This document shows positions 12,501 through 24,133 of a DNA stretch of 64,000 nucleotides, piece by piece; within the stretch, counting starts at the first letter, position 1, and every line of letters starts with the position of its first letter. A program made the position numbers and the translations under genes. The notes under the pieces are model-generated. The model had not been told where the DNA came from. It saw nothing but the letters and a program-made list of their open reading frames with translations, and did no database searches. Origin of the DNA: Oscheius dolichura (Eukaryota; Nematoda; Chromadorea; Rhabditida; Rhabditidae); assembly GCA_932521035.1 (NCBI GenBank), contig OW051497.1, positions 6,510,001-6,574,000 of the forward strand, in the 5' to 3' direction.

Positions 12501-13662
12501 TCGGGTCGTCTCTTGGGCGCAGAATCGGGTTGTTCCTCGGATGGCAACCGCCAAGGTGGTCGGACTTGACCAGCAATAGAAAAAGAATTACCATGAGCTG
12601 GCTTTGTTTCGACAGACTGAGCCGGCGTAGACGGAATCCTCTCGTCCTTAGGTGTCTGTGCAGAATGCTTTGCTGCTGCGTGAGGTGGCACAGAAGGAGG
12701 AGTAGTCGCAACTAAACGAATTATAAGCTCAACATTAGCTGAATTTACAGGGAGTTGGTTTTGCGTGGGAGGGATCATCTTTTCGACCCGTAGTATACGT
12801 CTCGATTGATGTGGTTACCTTGTTTATTTCTTTGGCAACAGCTGAAACGTTAGATGAAAAAAGACCTAGGTGAACATACCTGGATCAATAGGCTTGGGAA
12901 CAACCTCATCAAAGTTCTCAACGCTTATTTCACGAGAGCCGGCCATTGACAGCGTTGATGCATTGCTGCCTACGTCAAGACTTAAAAGAATTAGTAATAA
13001 AATTAACGGAAAGCTTGCCTTGTTTTTCGATTATCCGCCAACCGTTCACAACCGAGAAGAAAGACTATGGTACCCATTCGGAGATTTGGAATCAACGGAC
13101 GGAGCTTCAGTTTCAATTGGGAACGCTGGTCCGGATCCGCTACGAAAAGTCTCATATTCAGCGAGACTGCAGCAATAGCCTTCTTCCTCTTTTCGCTAAC
13201 ATCTTCGACTACCACCGTCCACTCCTGAATGAGTAATTTATCCCAATGAGTCACAGTTTGTGTGGTTGTTTACGCCAAACAACGCTATCCAAAAACACAA
13301 ACACCTACCTTATCATCAAAATGATCGTCATTTGGACTTTTGTACAGGGTGGTCACTATATTGACCGGTTCGGAAAACTGTTCCGGCCAGACGAGAACGC
13401 TTTGCTCCGGTTTATTGAATGATGGCTCCCACTGCCTTTCTTTGGTTACAACCTTTCTGTTCCTATAAAGCAAAAGATATGAAGGAATTGCTGAAGAGTA
13501 GAAATGAAAAGCAGCGTACCTGTGTTGAAAAGTAACCAAGACTTTTGCAGGCCGTGGTGCATCCTGCTCCATGCATAGGAGCAATTCCTGTAGGTTAACT
13601 TTGAACGCAAATTTACAGGCATTCTTCTTCCCTCGTCGTAGCCTTCTAATGGCAGCTGACAT
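9506..13662 (-). CDS. ehbp-1: EHBP-1: EH-domain-binding protein with NT-C2, CH and bMERB domains
   Basis: Links endosomal Rab GTPases and EHD/RME-1 proteins to actin during endocytic recycling. The start MSAAIRRLRRGKKNACKF matches the beginning of the family's N-terminal C2 domain. That domain continues through VVVEDVSEKRKKAIAAVSLN. A Pro/Ser-rich linker follows (about 12.4-13.0 kb). The CH domain reads LLGWAQRVTEGYDGVKLNDFT, then GMALCAVLHAYRPDLLDYTT. A coiled bMERB/DUF3585 region is at the C-terminus (ESLVNTYIELTNEKNSLVAK, QDYYNIIEKIRIVLAEINSL). The last exon joins in phase after ELFETEHQQ and ends in KRIMTWIRGS. The 436-nt intron before it contains another open stretch that I did not use. 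In C. elegans ehbp-1 and rgef-1 are also close neighbours (from memory F25B3.1 and F25B3.3), which supports both calls. Confidence 0.9.
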
Positions 13663-14330
13663 AACTATATCATAGGCTGAAAGGCATCGTATTAAGGGCC
13701 AACAAAAATCGATCAACTCTAATTAAAGTGAAAGGCGGGCCAATGAGGCAATCCATAGTCAAAAACAATTTTTGGTAAAGCTTAAAAGAAAGAATGATAA
13801 AAAATAAAAGCGACAGAAATAAACATGTAGCTGAAGGGCCTCGTTGACAAATTTTGTGTACAAGGCGTGAGGCGGGTCGATGAACATTCATTTTTGCGTC
13901 GACGACACCACTTCACAGATCTTTAAAATTCAATTTTCGTAATATTTAATGCACGTTGTTTTATAAATCTTATTTGCAATAGACATTTAATTTTTTTCTC
14001 CTTACTTGCAGTGGATCCAACTGTAGGATGCAATGCCCCTTTTTAGGATTCACTACCTTCTTTTACAAATAAAGTGAACGTTTTCCTTTTAAGAAGCGTA
14101 TCGGAAATTACTGGTTCTATTTTTATACATAAGTCTCTAAAATAATGTATAAATCACACTAATGGCTGTTGCTTAACCATCTATTCCAGCTGACCTTCTG
14201 CGTCCTCTCACGGCGGCATACTTTCTCCCACACCGCTGTTTGTCCACTCGCAACGGTTTCACAGCATCGCTATTCTTTGTTATATCTTCGTTCTCTTATA
14301 CCATCTTTATTACTGCGTATTATTTTTCAG
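13663..14330. other. Divergent promoter region, ehbp-1 / LRPAP1
   Basis: Two genes start away from each other here, 668 bp apart. No coding exon is evident. The plus-strand side ends with a long pyrimidine run and TTTTTCAG immediately before the LRPAP1 ATG, a likely spliced-leader acceptor. Confidence 0.45.
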
Positions 14331-15794
14331 ATGAAAGTTCTTTTCACACTCCTGTTATTAACATGTGTCGAAGGAGTTCGATATAAATCAGAGAAAATTA
14401 ATTACATTTATGAGAAAGCTGTAAACCACATAGAGGATCAACAGAGGATAAATCGATTGGAGGTAGGACACAGTAACTTAATGATTTTAGTTGAATATTT
14501 TGCAGAAGGAACTTGGTAAATATGATCAGCTTTATATGGATACAAAGCAAGAACATGCGGACGCCAAGTTTAGTAAATTGAGCAAAGAGTTGGGAAAGAT
14601 TGATCTCAAACTTGTGCAAATGTTGGAACAACACGGATTGCAGAAGACTGTTCAAGCTTTTAGAGAGGTGGGTCATTTCATACTTCTTTTTTTATACAAT
14701 TACGGTGTTTAAGAAGATAAAGCATGGAGATGAACACGGTGCAGCTAGAGAAGAATTCCACCCTTCTGAGATCAAATTCGACGACGAGGGACTCCAACAA
14801 CTGTGGGCATCGGCTCAACTAAATCAGTTCTCGGTGACAGAGTTGAAAGGTTTGTAGTTAATCTGAAATACTATTTTTGTCGCTATATCAGTAATAACAC
14901 CTATTCTCAGAACTGTATCACGAGCTGAAAGACGCAGAAAAACTGATGGAAGCACATCACCATGCTAAACAGGATCTGAATAAGGTAATCTATCCTTTTG
15001 ATCATTCAGCTCTTTGTTTGTTCAGGTTCCCCATGAAAACGACATCCACTTTGACCACAAGGAAGATGTCAAACATGTTGCCGATAAGGAAAAGACCCTC
15101 AAGAACACCCACAAGAAGTTGGATGCCCATTTGGAGCGTCTCCATTCCAAAGTCAAAGGAGAGGACAGAGGACTTTTTGAGTCTGATAAAGTTAAAAAAA
15201 TGTGGAAATTGGTATGTAATCAGTGCAGTATTTCTATATAAGATTTAATTTCAGGCCCAGGCCAATCAGAAATTTTCTGCTGATGACCTTAAATTACTAA
15301 AGGAAGAGCTAATTCATTTTGACAAGCAGATAAAGAAGTTCGACCACCACAAAACAGAACAGGAAAACCGTAAGAGTGGTAAGACCACAACCTTGGAACA
15401 CATTGAGAACACCGAACTGGATGCCAAACAGGAGAGAATGAACAGGTAGGTTACCCCTGTTTTGACCGTATGGCTAGACCCCTTGATTTTTGATTAACCC
15501 GTTATCTAGCCGGATGGTGGTAGTATTTCTATCACTTCCTCTCCCGGGCACCCTTTGAATTCTAAAAATACGCGACAGCGACCGACGATAAGATTCTTTT
15601 GTTTCATAAGTGTCTGTCTTGAAACAATGCCAAAACCACTCGGGCACGTTTCCCCCACGAGGAGAGACCTAGTAATCACCCGAAAATATTTTCTGGATAT
15701 TAAAGATATACGTCACTCATTATACCAATCTTTCAGAAAGATGAGAAAGATCGAAAAATACTTGGAGTCAAAAATAAAACACCAGGAGCTGTAA
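14331..15794 (+). CDS. LRPAP1: LRP receptor-associated protein (RAP/LRPAP1), ER chaperone
   Basis: Chaperone of the early secretory pathway that binds LDL-receptor-family proteins and stops them binding ligand too soon. MKVLFTLLLLTCVEG is a signal peptide. The mature protein is a charged helical series typical of RAP: KINYIYEKAVNHIEDQQRIN, then FREKIKHGDEH, then LWASAQLNQFSVTELK. The last repeat is VKKMWKLAQANQKFSADDLK followed by LKEELIHFDKQIKKFDHHK. It ends in KIKHQEL, an ER-retrieval signal comparable with the HNEL end of vertebrate RAP. The final intron (about 15.45-15.73 kb) is longer than the others. The ATG directly follows TATTTTTCAG, so the mRNA is probably trans-spliced. Clients could include nematode LRP-1 or vitellogenin receptors; that is inference from the family. 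Confidence 0.92.
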
Positions 15795-16141
15795 ATAGAC
15801 CCAATTTTGTAGTTTTTTGTATTATCTGTTTCCTTTTCCTGTTGCTTATTATCTTATCGCAAATGACATACATATATGCATAATATTGGTGCTCACAACC
15901 GCCCCTCAGTGCAGTATCTAACCTAACTCATTCTCTTGTGATAATCTATCGTCGAAACATATCCCTCCGGGACTTCGTCTCACTCCTTCCCGTTGTAATT
16001 ACCTTTCTGCCATTCTGTGAATCCCTTTGTCTCCTGTGAAAACGAGTGTTTATTGTGATAAGAGGGTGCGACAATGAAATTTATCAGTCACCGAGCTTGT
16101 TCCCTATCAGGTTCAGCTGCCTTTTCATATCTCTCATTTTT

Positions 16142-16921
16142 ATGCTGTTTTTCGTTGTTAATAACAGAGTTCAGGGAAAGATGTTCGGAGAGATTAAGAC
16201 TTTCGAGAGCAGGAAAAGAACTGCCGCCGAGCCTCTCTTCGTTCAGGACTTCAGTCAGAAGGAGAACGTATATATTGTTCCCGGTATGTGCCCTTGCCAT
16301 TTAGTTGCTACTTTAGGAAATTTATATTTCAAAGGGACTGTTGGTGGCTTGCGAATTTATGAACTCTTCCCTCTTCTTAAAAACCCATTCGTTAACCAAA
16401 AGAGCAATATGTAGTGGCCGCTTCTGCCATCGCGCAATGATCGCCTAGAATTCTTAGCATCCTCTTTACATAAATGATTTTCTAAAAATAAGAAAGCGAT
16501 TTCTGGTCTGTACAAATAGAGACACCGAAAACATAAAATCACAAAGAAACATAGATAACCGTTTTTTAAAAGCTGCACGGGCCTGTCAAGATAGTTAACT
16601 TTTGAAAACAAAGAGAAGTAGAAGCCGATCTTCTGTTTCCAGCGTTTGGTCTAGCTAAACTTCCTGATACCACGATGCATGGGTCTAATCAGCCAGTAAC
16701 ATGTGATTTCCTTGCTTTTCCAAAAGAGATTCTGACCTTGTTTTTGGCGGTTGACATGCCATAGATAAGAGGAACCATGCCAGAAAACACTTACTTGCAA
16801 CGTTGTTTATTTGCCTGCCGTTTCAGAGAAGAAGATGCGTGAGGCTCAGACCGTTTGCCTGAAGTGTCTTGCCGGAGATGGGGGCCACATCACCCACATC
16901 CTATCCTCCATCCCCAAGTAA
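16142..16921 (+). CDS. Possible small secreted protein or peptide precursor
   Basis: I do not recognise this gene. A first exon with a hydrophobic stretch (ISLIFMLFFVV, partly upstream of the chosen ATG) runs into GKMFGEIKTFESRKRTAAEP, then LFVQDFSQKENVYIVP. A consensus donor follows at about 16284. An intron of about 540 nt leads in phase to a last exon, EKKMREAQTVCLKCLAGDGG then HITHILSSIPK. The KR and RKR pairs could be convertase sites, and there is one CLKC pair. The true first exon may lie further upstream, because the hydrophobic stretch extends past the chosen Met. It could be a neuropeptide or short secreted protein; RNA evidence is needed to accept it. Confidence 0.35.
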
Positions 16922-19900
16922 TTGTAAGTGACTGGCCGTTTCTGAAGAAATCACCTGTTGCAGTTTTCTTCCGCGATCTTGTACGCGTCTTTCCGTTTCG
17001 ATCTACATCTTCCCAGCTGCATTCTCCGGGATAATAGCCTACTTCAGTAGTTATATACGGGGCGTGGCTATTAATATTGTGTTATTTTTAATTATCCGAG
17101 TGTTGGGATATTGGGTGCTGTGCACATGTAAATAATTGGTATACCTCCATAAATATCGTCTTAAATGTTTAATTGGCCAGAGTTCAACATATGCCTTAAG
17201 ATTTAACGACGCCCTCCTGGACACAAAAGAATTCCCCCGCGCTCTTTCAGAAATCCTCCGTATTGAAGAAAAAGCACGGCTCATACTCCTAATAGATTAT
17301 CTGCCATTGTTCGTCACCCTGCTTATTGTCCTTGACTTTGTTGCCCACTACGGTAGCCTATTTTTGGAAGTTTCTTAAAGGCTGTCCTGAGGATGCCATT
17401 CTATATTTGCGCTTATTACCGTATAAAATATTAATGCGATCTCATTTTTTTGTTGGTTCAAGCAAACACAGCGAAATGAACTAATGAACAGACTGGGAAG
17501 TGCCCCAATATTGAACCGGTGATTGTTTTTCTAGCCATAAATGAGATCTCAGTGGGCCTTATGATTTTGGGGTTGCTACTAACAATAATAGCCACCCACG
17601 GCTGAGAATTTTAAGATTAATCCCGCCAGCAAAAACATTGCGGAGTGCGAACTATTCTATAGTTAGACAAGTTTCCGGATTTGGAGGTCCACCGATACCC
17701 GAAACTGTTCATTGGGAAGGGAAGAGCCCTCTGCCGTTTAACGAACTCTCAACAGCCATGAAGCACGACCCGATATCGCCGTTGGAACCTACTGCCCAAA
17801 CCGCTACTCCTCCCTCTACCACAAAGCCTCTTTAGGTAACGACAAAATAACGACGAGGATTTTCTGGCGGCTCTGATCCTCAAGCAGTCGTCCCGCCCCC
17901 TGAGTGCGCTTCCTAGCTCTCATGCGCGTCTCTCGAGCGATCGTCTTTCTGTTTGCAGTGTAAGTTTGACACAGTGTCATAACTCTTGAGATTGACAACT
18001 ATCGATCTCTATCAAAGTAATCCACACCTTTTTCGGCTTCCTTGTCGCCAGTTCTCAGTTGAGCCCTTTGCGCAGTTTCAAGTCCAAAAAGCCAAGAAAA
18101 TCTCTATTTGTTCACTGTCCACTTGGGCGAGATCCCTGCCGTGTAAATTCCACATTATCCGTTATCAGTGGCAACATTTTCATCGGAAGAAATAGCCCGG
18201 GGGACACGGAATTCATCCGGCTGGGAGTAGTAGAGCACTGCTTCTGGTCATTATGTCAGAAGTGGTAGTCCATCATCTACTGAGGTTAATGGGATGTCAT
18301 CAAGCCTAGGTATTACCGAAGGTTATAAACATCATCCCAGAACCTTCTTTCATCCTCTTCTCAGCGATTCTCACGTCAAACCACATCGCCGAGGTGTTAA
18401 TGCGGCCAATTGTCTCCTTCTTACCAGTTCAACGCGTTAATCTTGTATTTTTAAACATCCCGCCCGATCTTTAGCTCCAAATTGAGGAATGTTTTCCCGT
18501 TTGCCTCTAAATCCGTTGTCTCACCAGGAACCATCATTTTCGAGACAGGAAGGGCCCTTCCATCGGAGGAAGGAACAAGAAGGAGCCCGCAAATTTTGAA
18601 CCCAATTAGACATTTCTTTCCTTGTTGCCACTATTTCTCAAGTGTTGTTCTTCCCACATAGTTTTGGCCATTCTGACCAAGGTTGAGGTCTTTTTAAAAG
18701 AGACTTTTTTTCATTACCCCACGCAAAAGTCCTCTTGGTTCAATGCCTAAGTACAATAACACTCACGCCGTTCCAAAAGCAGAGGCGCCACTTTTTGAGC
18801 GAGGAACACCACGACCAAGTTTATTAAAATTCTGAAGTTAATGACCCCCGTAGAGCGTGAGAAACCAAGGTGCAAGTTTCGTTTCCGTCATCGTCCACCA
18901 TACTCAATTTCTTCCTTACAGAGCATTCGTGATAGGAAAACCCCCAAAGAATTTGAACCGACTTCGAAACAAAAAGCTCAATGAGGGAGGAATCCAGACT
19001 TCGAATACCAATACCGGACAGATGATTACAATCTTCGACGAGGTGAGAGACTGCATTTTTTATGTTCCAGATTTGTGTAAATCAGTTGGATTTATTTGCT
19101 CTTCTCAAGTGTACTGTCTCGGCAAGCACAAACTGTCTTTTCACGTGGACAGCCGGAAACAAAGCTTGAATAGGCAAGACCAAAGGCTCTACTGTGGGTC
19201 CAATTACCCACTGTTCTAACCTATCCTAAAAATCTGGTATTTATCCTAATAACAGCTAAAACCCCTTGTTAAACTCTCTCGAAACGAGCTTTCCAAAAAA
19301 AAACCTCCATGTTTCCTACGCGTTCTTTATTATAGGGGTGATATCATGCCTCCGTTTGAAATGAGTTCCGCGATGAATCCAAACATTCGGGGCCCATTCC
19401 CGCGGTGGGTGTGGAAGCTGGGACTTGACACAAAGAAGGTGTCTTATTTATAAATATTCGGTTTTTTTTATTCGGACCTTGCCCTTTAAATAAATAGGCT
19501 TCCAAGTGGCAATATGTTTTCATGTTAACAATGCCCGCACTCACGAAATATGAGCTTTCTCAGTCTACTTGAGAGTTTCGCGCAACGTTCGAGATGTTCA
19601 CCTCGTCGGCATTGACACAAAACCAACGATTACCGCGACCTTCATAGAATTCAGCCTAACGTCCCACAGGAAATACCCCAATTCTCCAAAAAAGGCAAAA
19701 GTCAGCCGACGCTCTTATTTTCTCATGAAATTATGCAAAACCCTCTACGTGCTTGCAAAAGCCTTTTTGAAGAATTTGACTCCTGGGCAAATGACTTACG
19801 CGCATTAATAAATAAGGCCAAGTTATAATGGTAATGCAAAGCTGAAAAAATGCAGCAGAAGGGAGTAGTTTGTATGTCGGTCGTATTACTGTAGGCCAAA

Positions 19901-20005
19901 GATCTCAGATGTTTTCCTTTATCCGTAATCCTGCCATTAGCGTTGGGTCTTTGAAAATTCAGTGGCAGTCATAGATTCTCATACGGCTTTTGTCTGTTTG
20001 TTCAG
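16922..20005. other. Unresolved region upstream of the GluCl gene
   Basis: No known gene is visible. Several stretches look like isolated plus-strand exons with plausible splice sites: about 17681-17835 (QVSGFGGPPIPETVHW, ending TTKPL), about 18921-19040 (AFVIGKPPKNLNRLRN) and about 19569-19808. I could not link them in phase to each other or to the channel. The missing signal-peptide exon of the GluCl gene should lie in this region. Confidence 0.3.
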
Positions 20006-22011
20006 TGATTTGGAACTAAATTTCCATTTGAAGGAAGGATCAGACGATAGCAAAATTGGCGGACGAAAAGGAGGGACCACGCCGAAGGAAGAGGAACCCG
20101 ACGAGGATGACTTTGACTCAATCCTGGGAGATCTCGACTCAATGGAGTGAGTCCAAATAATAGGGACAGATCTATGAATTAATTGTAGGGTGACGACAAC
20201 GAGAAAAACAACAACTACCGAATTCACAACAACCTCAGAGATTGCTCGTGTGAGGATGATGGTGTGTAGTAATCTCACTTTCGGCTTTTTCCCCTTAGTT
20301 GCACCCTTACCGTAGTTGCCTTTGTTTATGGAATGTCTCATTGTCTTTTGTTTAAGCGCGCATTCCAGGTTCACGCGCCCATTCCGCAACCTCAGTCCTC
20401 GGACACAGAACTCCTGGAACAGTTGCTAACAAAAGGCTATGACTGGAGGGTGAGGCCGCCTGGAGAAGACGGTAAAGAGTATGGGGGTATTCTACCCAGC
20501 TATTCAGGTACTCTGCATGGAGGTCCTGTGGTGGTTTCGGTGAACATGCTCATTAGGAGTATCTCGAAGATCGACAATGTCAATATGGAATACAGTGTGC
20601 AGTTGACGTTCAGAGAAAGCTGGAAGGATATTCGATTACAGTAATCACATTAATAATTCGTATTTTAATTAAAGTTTTCAGATACGAAAAGGATCCTGAA
20701 GGGAACAATAAGCCGGGCATCCCAGATTTTCTAATCCTAACTGCGGGACAGCAGATATGGATGCCCGATTCATTCTTTCAGGCACACTGTGTTCTTTTTT
20801 TTTTTATCAAAAAGTCTATTCAGAACGAGAAACAAGCGTACAAGCACTTGATCGACAAGCCGAATGTTTTAATTCGTGTTCACAAGGACGGTACAATCCT
20901 TTATTCAGTCAGGATCTCGCTAGTTCTATCCTGTCCCATGCACCTGCAGGTATCTCATTGCACTTCCACCACAGAATAGTTCAGTATTACCCTATGGACG
21001 TGCAAAAGTGCCACATTGACCTCGCTTCCTATGCATACACCACGAAAGACATTGGTATGGGTTCAGTCAACTTTAAAACGAAACGCTGTTTAGAGTATGT
21101 TTGGAAGGATGAAGAGCCTGTACAATTGAAAGCGGGCCTCAGCTCCTCCTTGCCTTCTTTCATGCTTAGAAATGTCAGTACAACCTATTGTACGAGCAAG
21201 ACGAACACAGGAGCTTATTCGTGTCTCAGAACAGTGTTAGAACTCGAGAGGCAATTCAGGTAAACACATCGAAAGAATTCTTATACAGTCACTATAGTTA
21301 CTACCTGCTGCAACTCTACATTCCATCCTTTATGCTTGTAATTGTCTCCTGGGTTAGTTTCTGGATTGACAGGACGGCGGTTCCCGCTAGAGTAACGCTG
21401 GGAGTCACGACACTTCTTACCATTACAACACAGGTTTGTTAGCCCAGTAATTCAAGTAACGAGCTCTAGGCGTCCGGTATCAGTTCTAAACTGCCTCCCG
21501 TTGCATACATCAAAGCTATTGACGTTTGGATCGGAGCCTGTATGACATTCATTTTTGGAGCTCTTTTGGAGTTTGCCTTTGTTACTTACAAAGCTAACAG
21601 GATTGAAGCGGCCATGAGTACTTGCCTTATATTCTTTGTTTAATATATCTTCAGAAAAAGAGAGAGACCGCACGTTACTAGCAAAGAACGGTGAAGTGTG
21701 GATACCACGGTCAGTGGCAGACCAGGAGAGGGAGGTCGAAAAAGCACGGCAGGTGCATAATAGGAAAACAGACAAAGGGCCGTTCTGCCGGTAGCACTAC
21801 TTTTCTAGCTGACAAAGATTGCATTTCAGATGGTTAGAGCGATATACAGAATGGCACGATCGAGCAAAACGGGCTGATCTTCTTTCAAGTAAGATATTAG
21901 CCCTCTTTTTACACGTAAAAGCTTTTAGGAATCCTTTTTCCCATTGCATTCCTATCATTTAATGTGGCCTATTGGGTGCATTACACCAGATATCAAACAT
22001 CCGATACTTAA
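20006..22011 (+). CDS. Glutamate-gated chloride channel (GluCl) subunit, 5' end not found
   Basis: Cys-loop ligand-gated anion channel subunit of the nematode GLC/AVR group, the target family of ivermectin. The extracellular domain includes [30 protein letters not shown] and [11 protein letters not shown]. The Cys-loop is [15 protein letters not shown], and a second disulfide pair is in [14 protein letters not shown]1-M2 read [19 protein letters not shown], then [15 protein letters not shown] before M2 marks a chloride-selective channel. M3 is [20 protein letters not shown] and keeps the Gly whose change gives avermectin resistance in mites. A short loop leads to M4 ([20 protein letters not shown]), and the protein ends in QTSDT. 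The wording around [16 protein letters not shown] is closest to GLC-2 from memory. The visible N-terminus is acidic and Thr-rich; the signal-peptide exon was not identified. One intron (20782-20823) has a GC donor. Confidence 0.93.
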
Positions 22012-22189
22012 CGTTTTCCTTTTTGAAGGAAAGCTATCCTCACATAGTCATACTAGCCGTATTATGGATATCTCGGTGATTTTATCCCGACACGTGGTTT
22101 GCCAATTACTTAATATTGTGTACATGATATTGAATACCATGATAATATTGACAAAAAAATTCTTGTCCGAATCATGAATGAACGATGTA

Positions 22190-23625
22190 TTAAACTATTC
22201 CTCCTCCGACAGACGATCTCTTCCAAACGGCTTGTTTCTTCTTGGAACTCTTCGTCGTAGGATACAAAGCAGGGAGAGTCTAAAAGAACTGCCCTGCATC
22301 ATTCATGTGAATAAACATACCTGCCGACGTAGGAACATCTCTGGCCTATGTATTGGAGGGGAGCAAAGCTCTGCCATGGGCGACACGGCTGCTCTATCTT
22401 CTATTTCTATTAACACAAATGATGAAAATAAAGTTGTATGTACTACCCGGTTCATATTCGCGTAGAGAAGGAGCTGGTTCAAAGTTTATTCGAGAGAGAA
22501 TAGAGGGGCGATGTCTCCGCTCCCCGGAAACCTTTCTCGAGGGAGGAGAAGACATTTTGTCAATGCTACCCGAACGAGGAAGGATAGGTGAGGGTTTAGG
22601 TGTTTCCTTAGCGGCTTCCCTAATGATAACGTTAAGAATTGAAATGGAAAAGGCCTCACCTTATATATTTGGCAAAGGTTCTACGCGACCTTATACCCTG
22701 CTTCACAAATAACTTAGAAGAGTAGCAATACCCTGCCGAGCATAGAGAAAGAGTTAAGAAGAAAACTGAAAAGGACACTACAGTAGCCGGGCGTATTACC
22801 TATAAAAGCGAAATTGACGATGAAGAATCCGATGAGCATCAGCTGGCTAGACGAGAGGGCGTCCTGATCATAAGCAAACGATGTTAATTGGACAGGTTTC
22901 TGTAAATTCTATTAATCCACGGCCCTCTCTAGGAACTCTGCCCATATATTGGCCTATGGGCATACCTTTGTTTCGGAACACTTCATCTCTTCGCCGCAAT
23001 TATCATTTTCGTCACACAAGAAGTCGCGAGAAACGCAAACTGCAAACAGTAACATCACAGGCGGAAACAACATTACCTGTGGTATTCGAAAGACAGCGAA
23101 ATGTGTCTGACGTCGAACAGTTTTTTGTCACTGTTAGGATAACAAGGGCGCGGAAGTTGAGGTTCATTGGCATTTCGATCTCCACTCCGCCGCGGAAATA
23201 TTTGTATATCTGAAGTTAAATGTGTTCCCGTGGAATGGGTCAAACAATCTTTGATTCTGGCCGGATAGCCAGCCGGTCATCTTTACTCCTTATGATAATT
23301 TCTTTGGTGTTTTTCGGTTGTCTGTGAGAAAAGAGAAAGAAGTGGGTGATGGAGACTGGAATATGAAAAACATGGTTGGAACAAAATTGTTGTGTTACCT
23401 ATAAAGCCATCGGAATTGGCAGGTGCAAAGTTAAGCTTGCAAACATCGTGGACGGCTGTTTTAGCAGCGGATTGGTAGGCATCTGTTGACACCACATGAA
23501 AGGTGGACAGTGTCAAATTGCTAAACCGTGGTGGTAACAGATACAAGCAGCAGGAACCTCTGCTCTGGGCAAATTGTCCAAACCATAGGAGGAAGAAAGA
23601 AGAAGATGATAAATTCCATACGCAT
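22190..23625 (-). CDS. Single-pass membrane protein with CUB-like region and LDLa module
   Basis: Reconstructed entirely from in-phase exons on the minus strand. MRMEFIIFFFLPPMVW is a signal peptide. Next is a CUB-like stretch (HVVSTDAYQSAAKTAVHDVC, later IIIRSKDDRLAIRPESK and MPMNLNFRALVILTV). A good LDL-receptor class A module follows (TFRCLSNTTVCVSRDFLC, then DENDNCGEEMKC). After a short stalk comes a transmembrane segment (LMLIGFFIVNFAFIVFFLTL). The cytoplasmic tail is basic, Pro/Ser-rich and ends in WKRSSVGGGIV. CUB plus LDLa plus one membrane span is the plan of the NETO, SOL-2 and LEV-10 receptor auxiliary proteins, though this one has at most one CUB and is shorter (roughly 330 residues). 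It lies tail-to-tail with the GluCl gene, 178 bp apart. A role as a channel auxiliary subunit is only a suggestion. The exon after DGFI has two possible acceptors. Confidence 0.7.
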
Positions 23626-24133
23626 GTTCTCTTTGAATCGGAATGACACCCTTAAGGGTAATTGGGATGACAGCCTGCTATTCCTCCTGCCCCCATTCAC
23701 CTATGAGTTCAAACCACTTTTCAATAATATAAAGAACATATAAATAAGCGCGAGAGACTGCAGCTATACAACAATTAAAAGTAGGGGGAATCCTACCCTA
23801 TATGGGGGCGATTGAGCTGTGAGCAATTCCAGTTAATGTGAGGCAAACAGAGTCCCGCTGGTTTTACTAACGGGAATTATCGGCATGTGCAAAAATTACC
23901 CGCCAAAAAAAAAGAGAGTGACGTGAGCGGCTCAATATAGGACAAGTAGCCATGTTCAGAGTGCTTCCTGTCCCTTGCCCCCTAGTGTCTAAACTGTTGC
24001 TTTCGTTGTCTCTGCTCCGAAATCAGCTTCCCTGCCGATAAAACGTCCCATCTTCTCCGGACTTTGGCCCTGGCCTTTCCTTATAAGGCGAAGTCTTGTA
24101 ATACACCATCTCGGCCTTCCTCCTAATCTAAAA
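23626..24133. other. Divergent promoter region, LDLa gene / DGAT2 gene
   Basis: The two flanking genes start in opposite directions, 508 bp apart. No exon or other recognisable element is seen. Confidence 0.35.

Noticed and set aside
22353-22712. 119-codon plus-strand ORF
   Set aside because: It is antisense to the cytoplasmic tail of the CUB/LDLa gene, whose exons join in phase on the minus strand.
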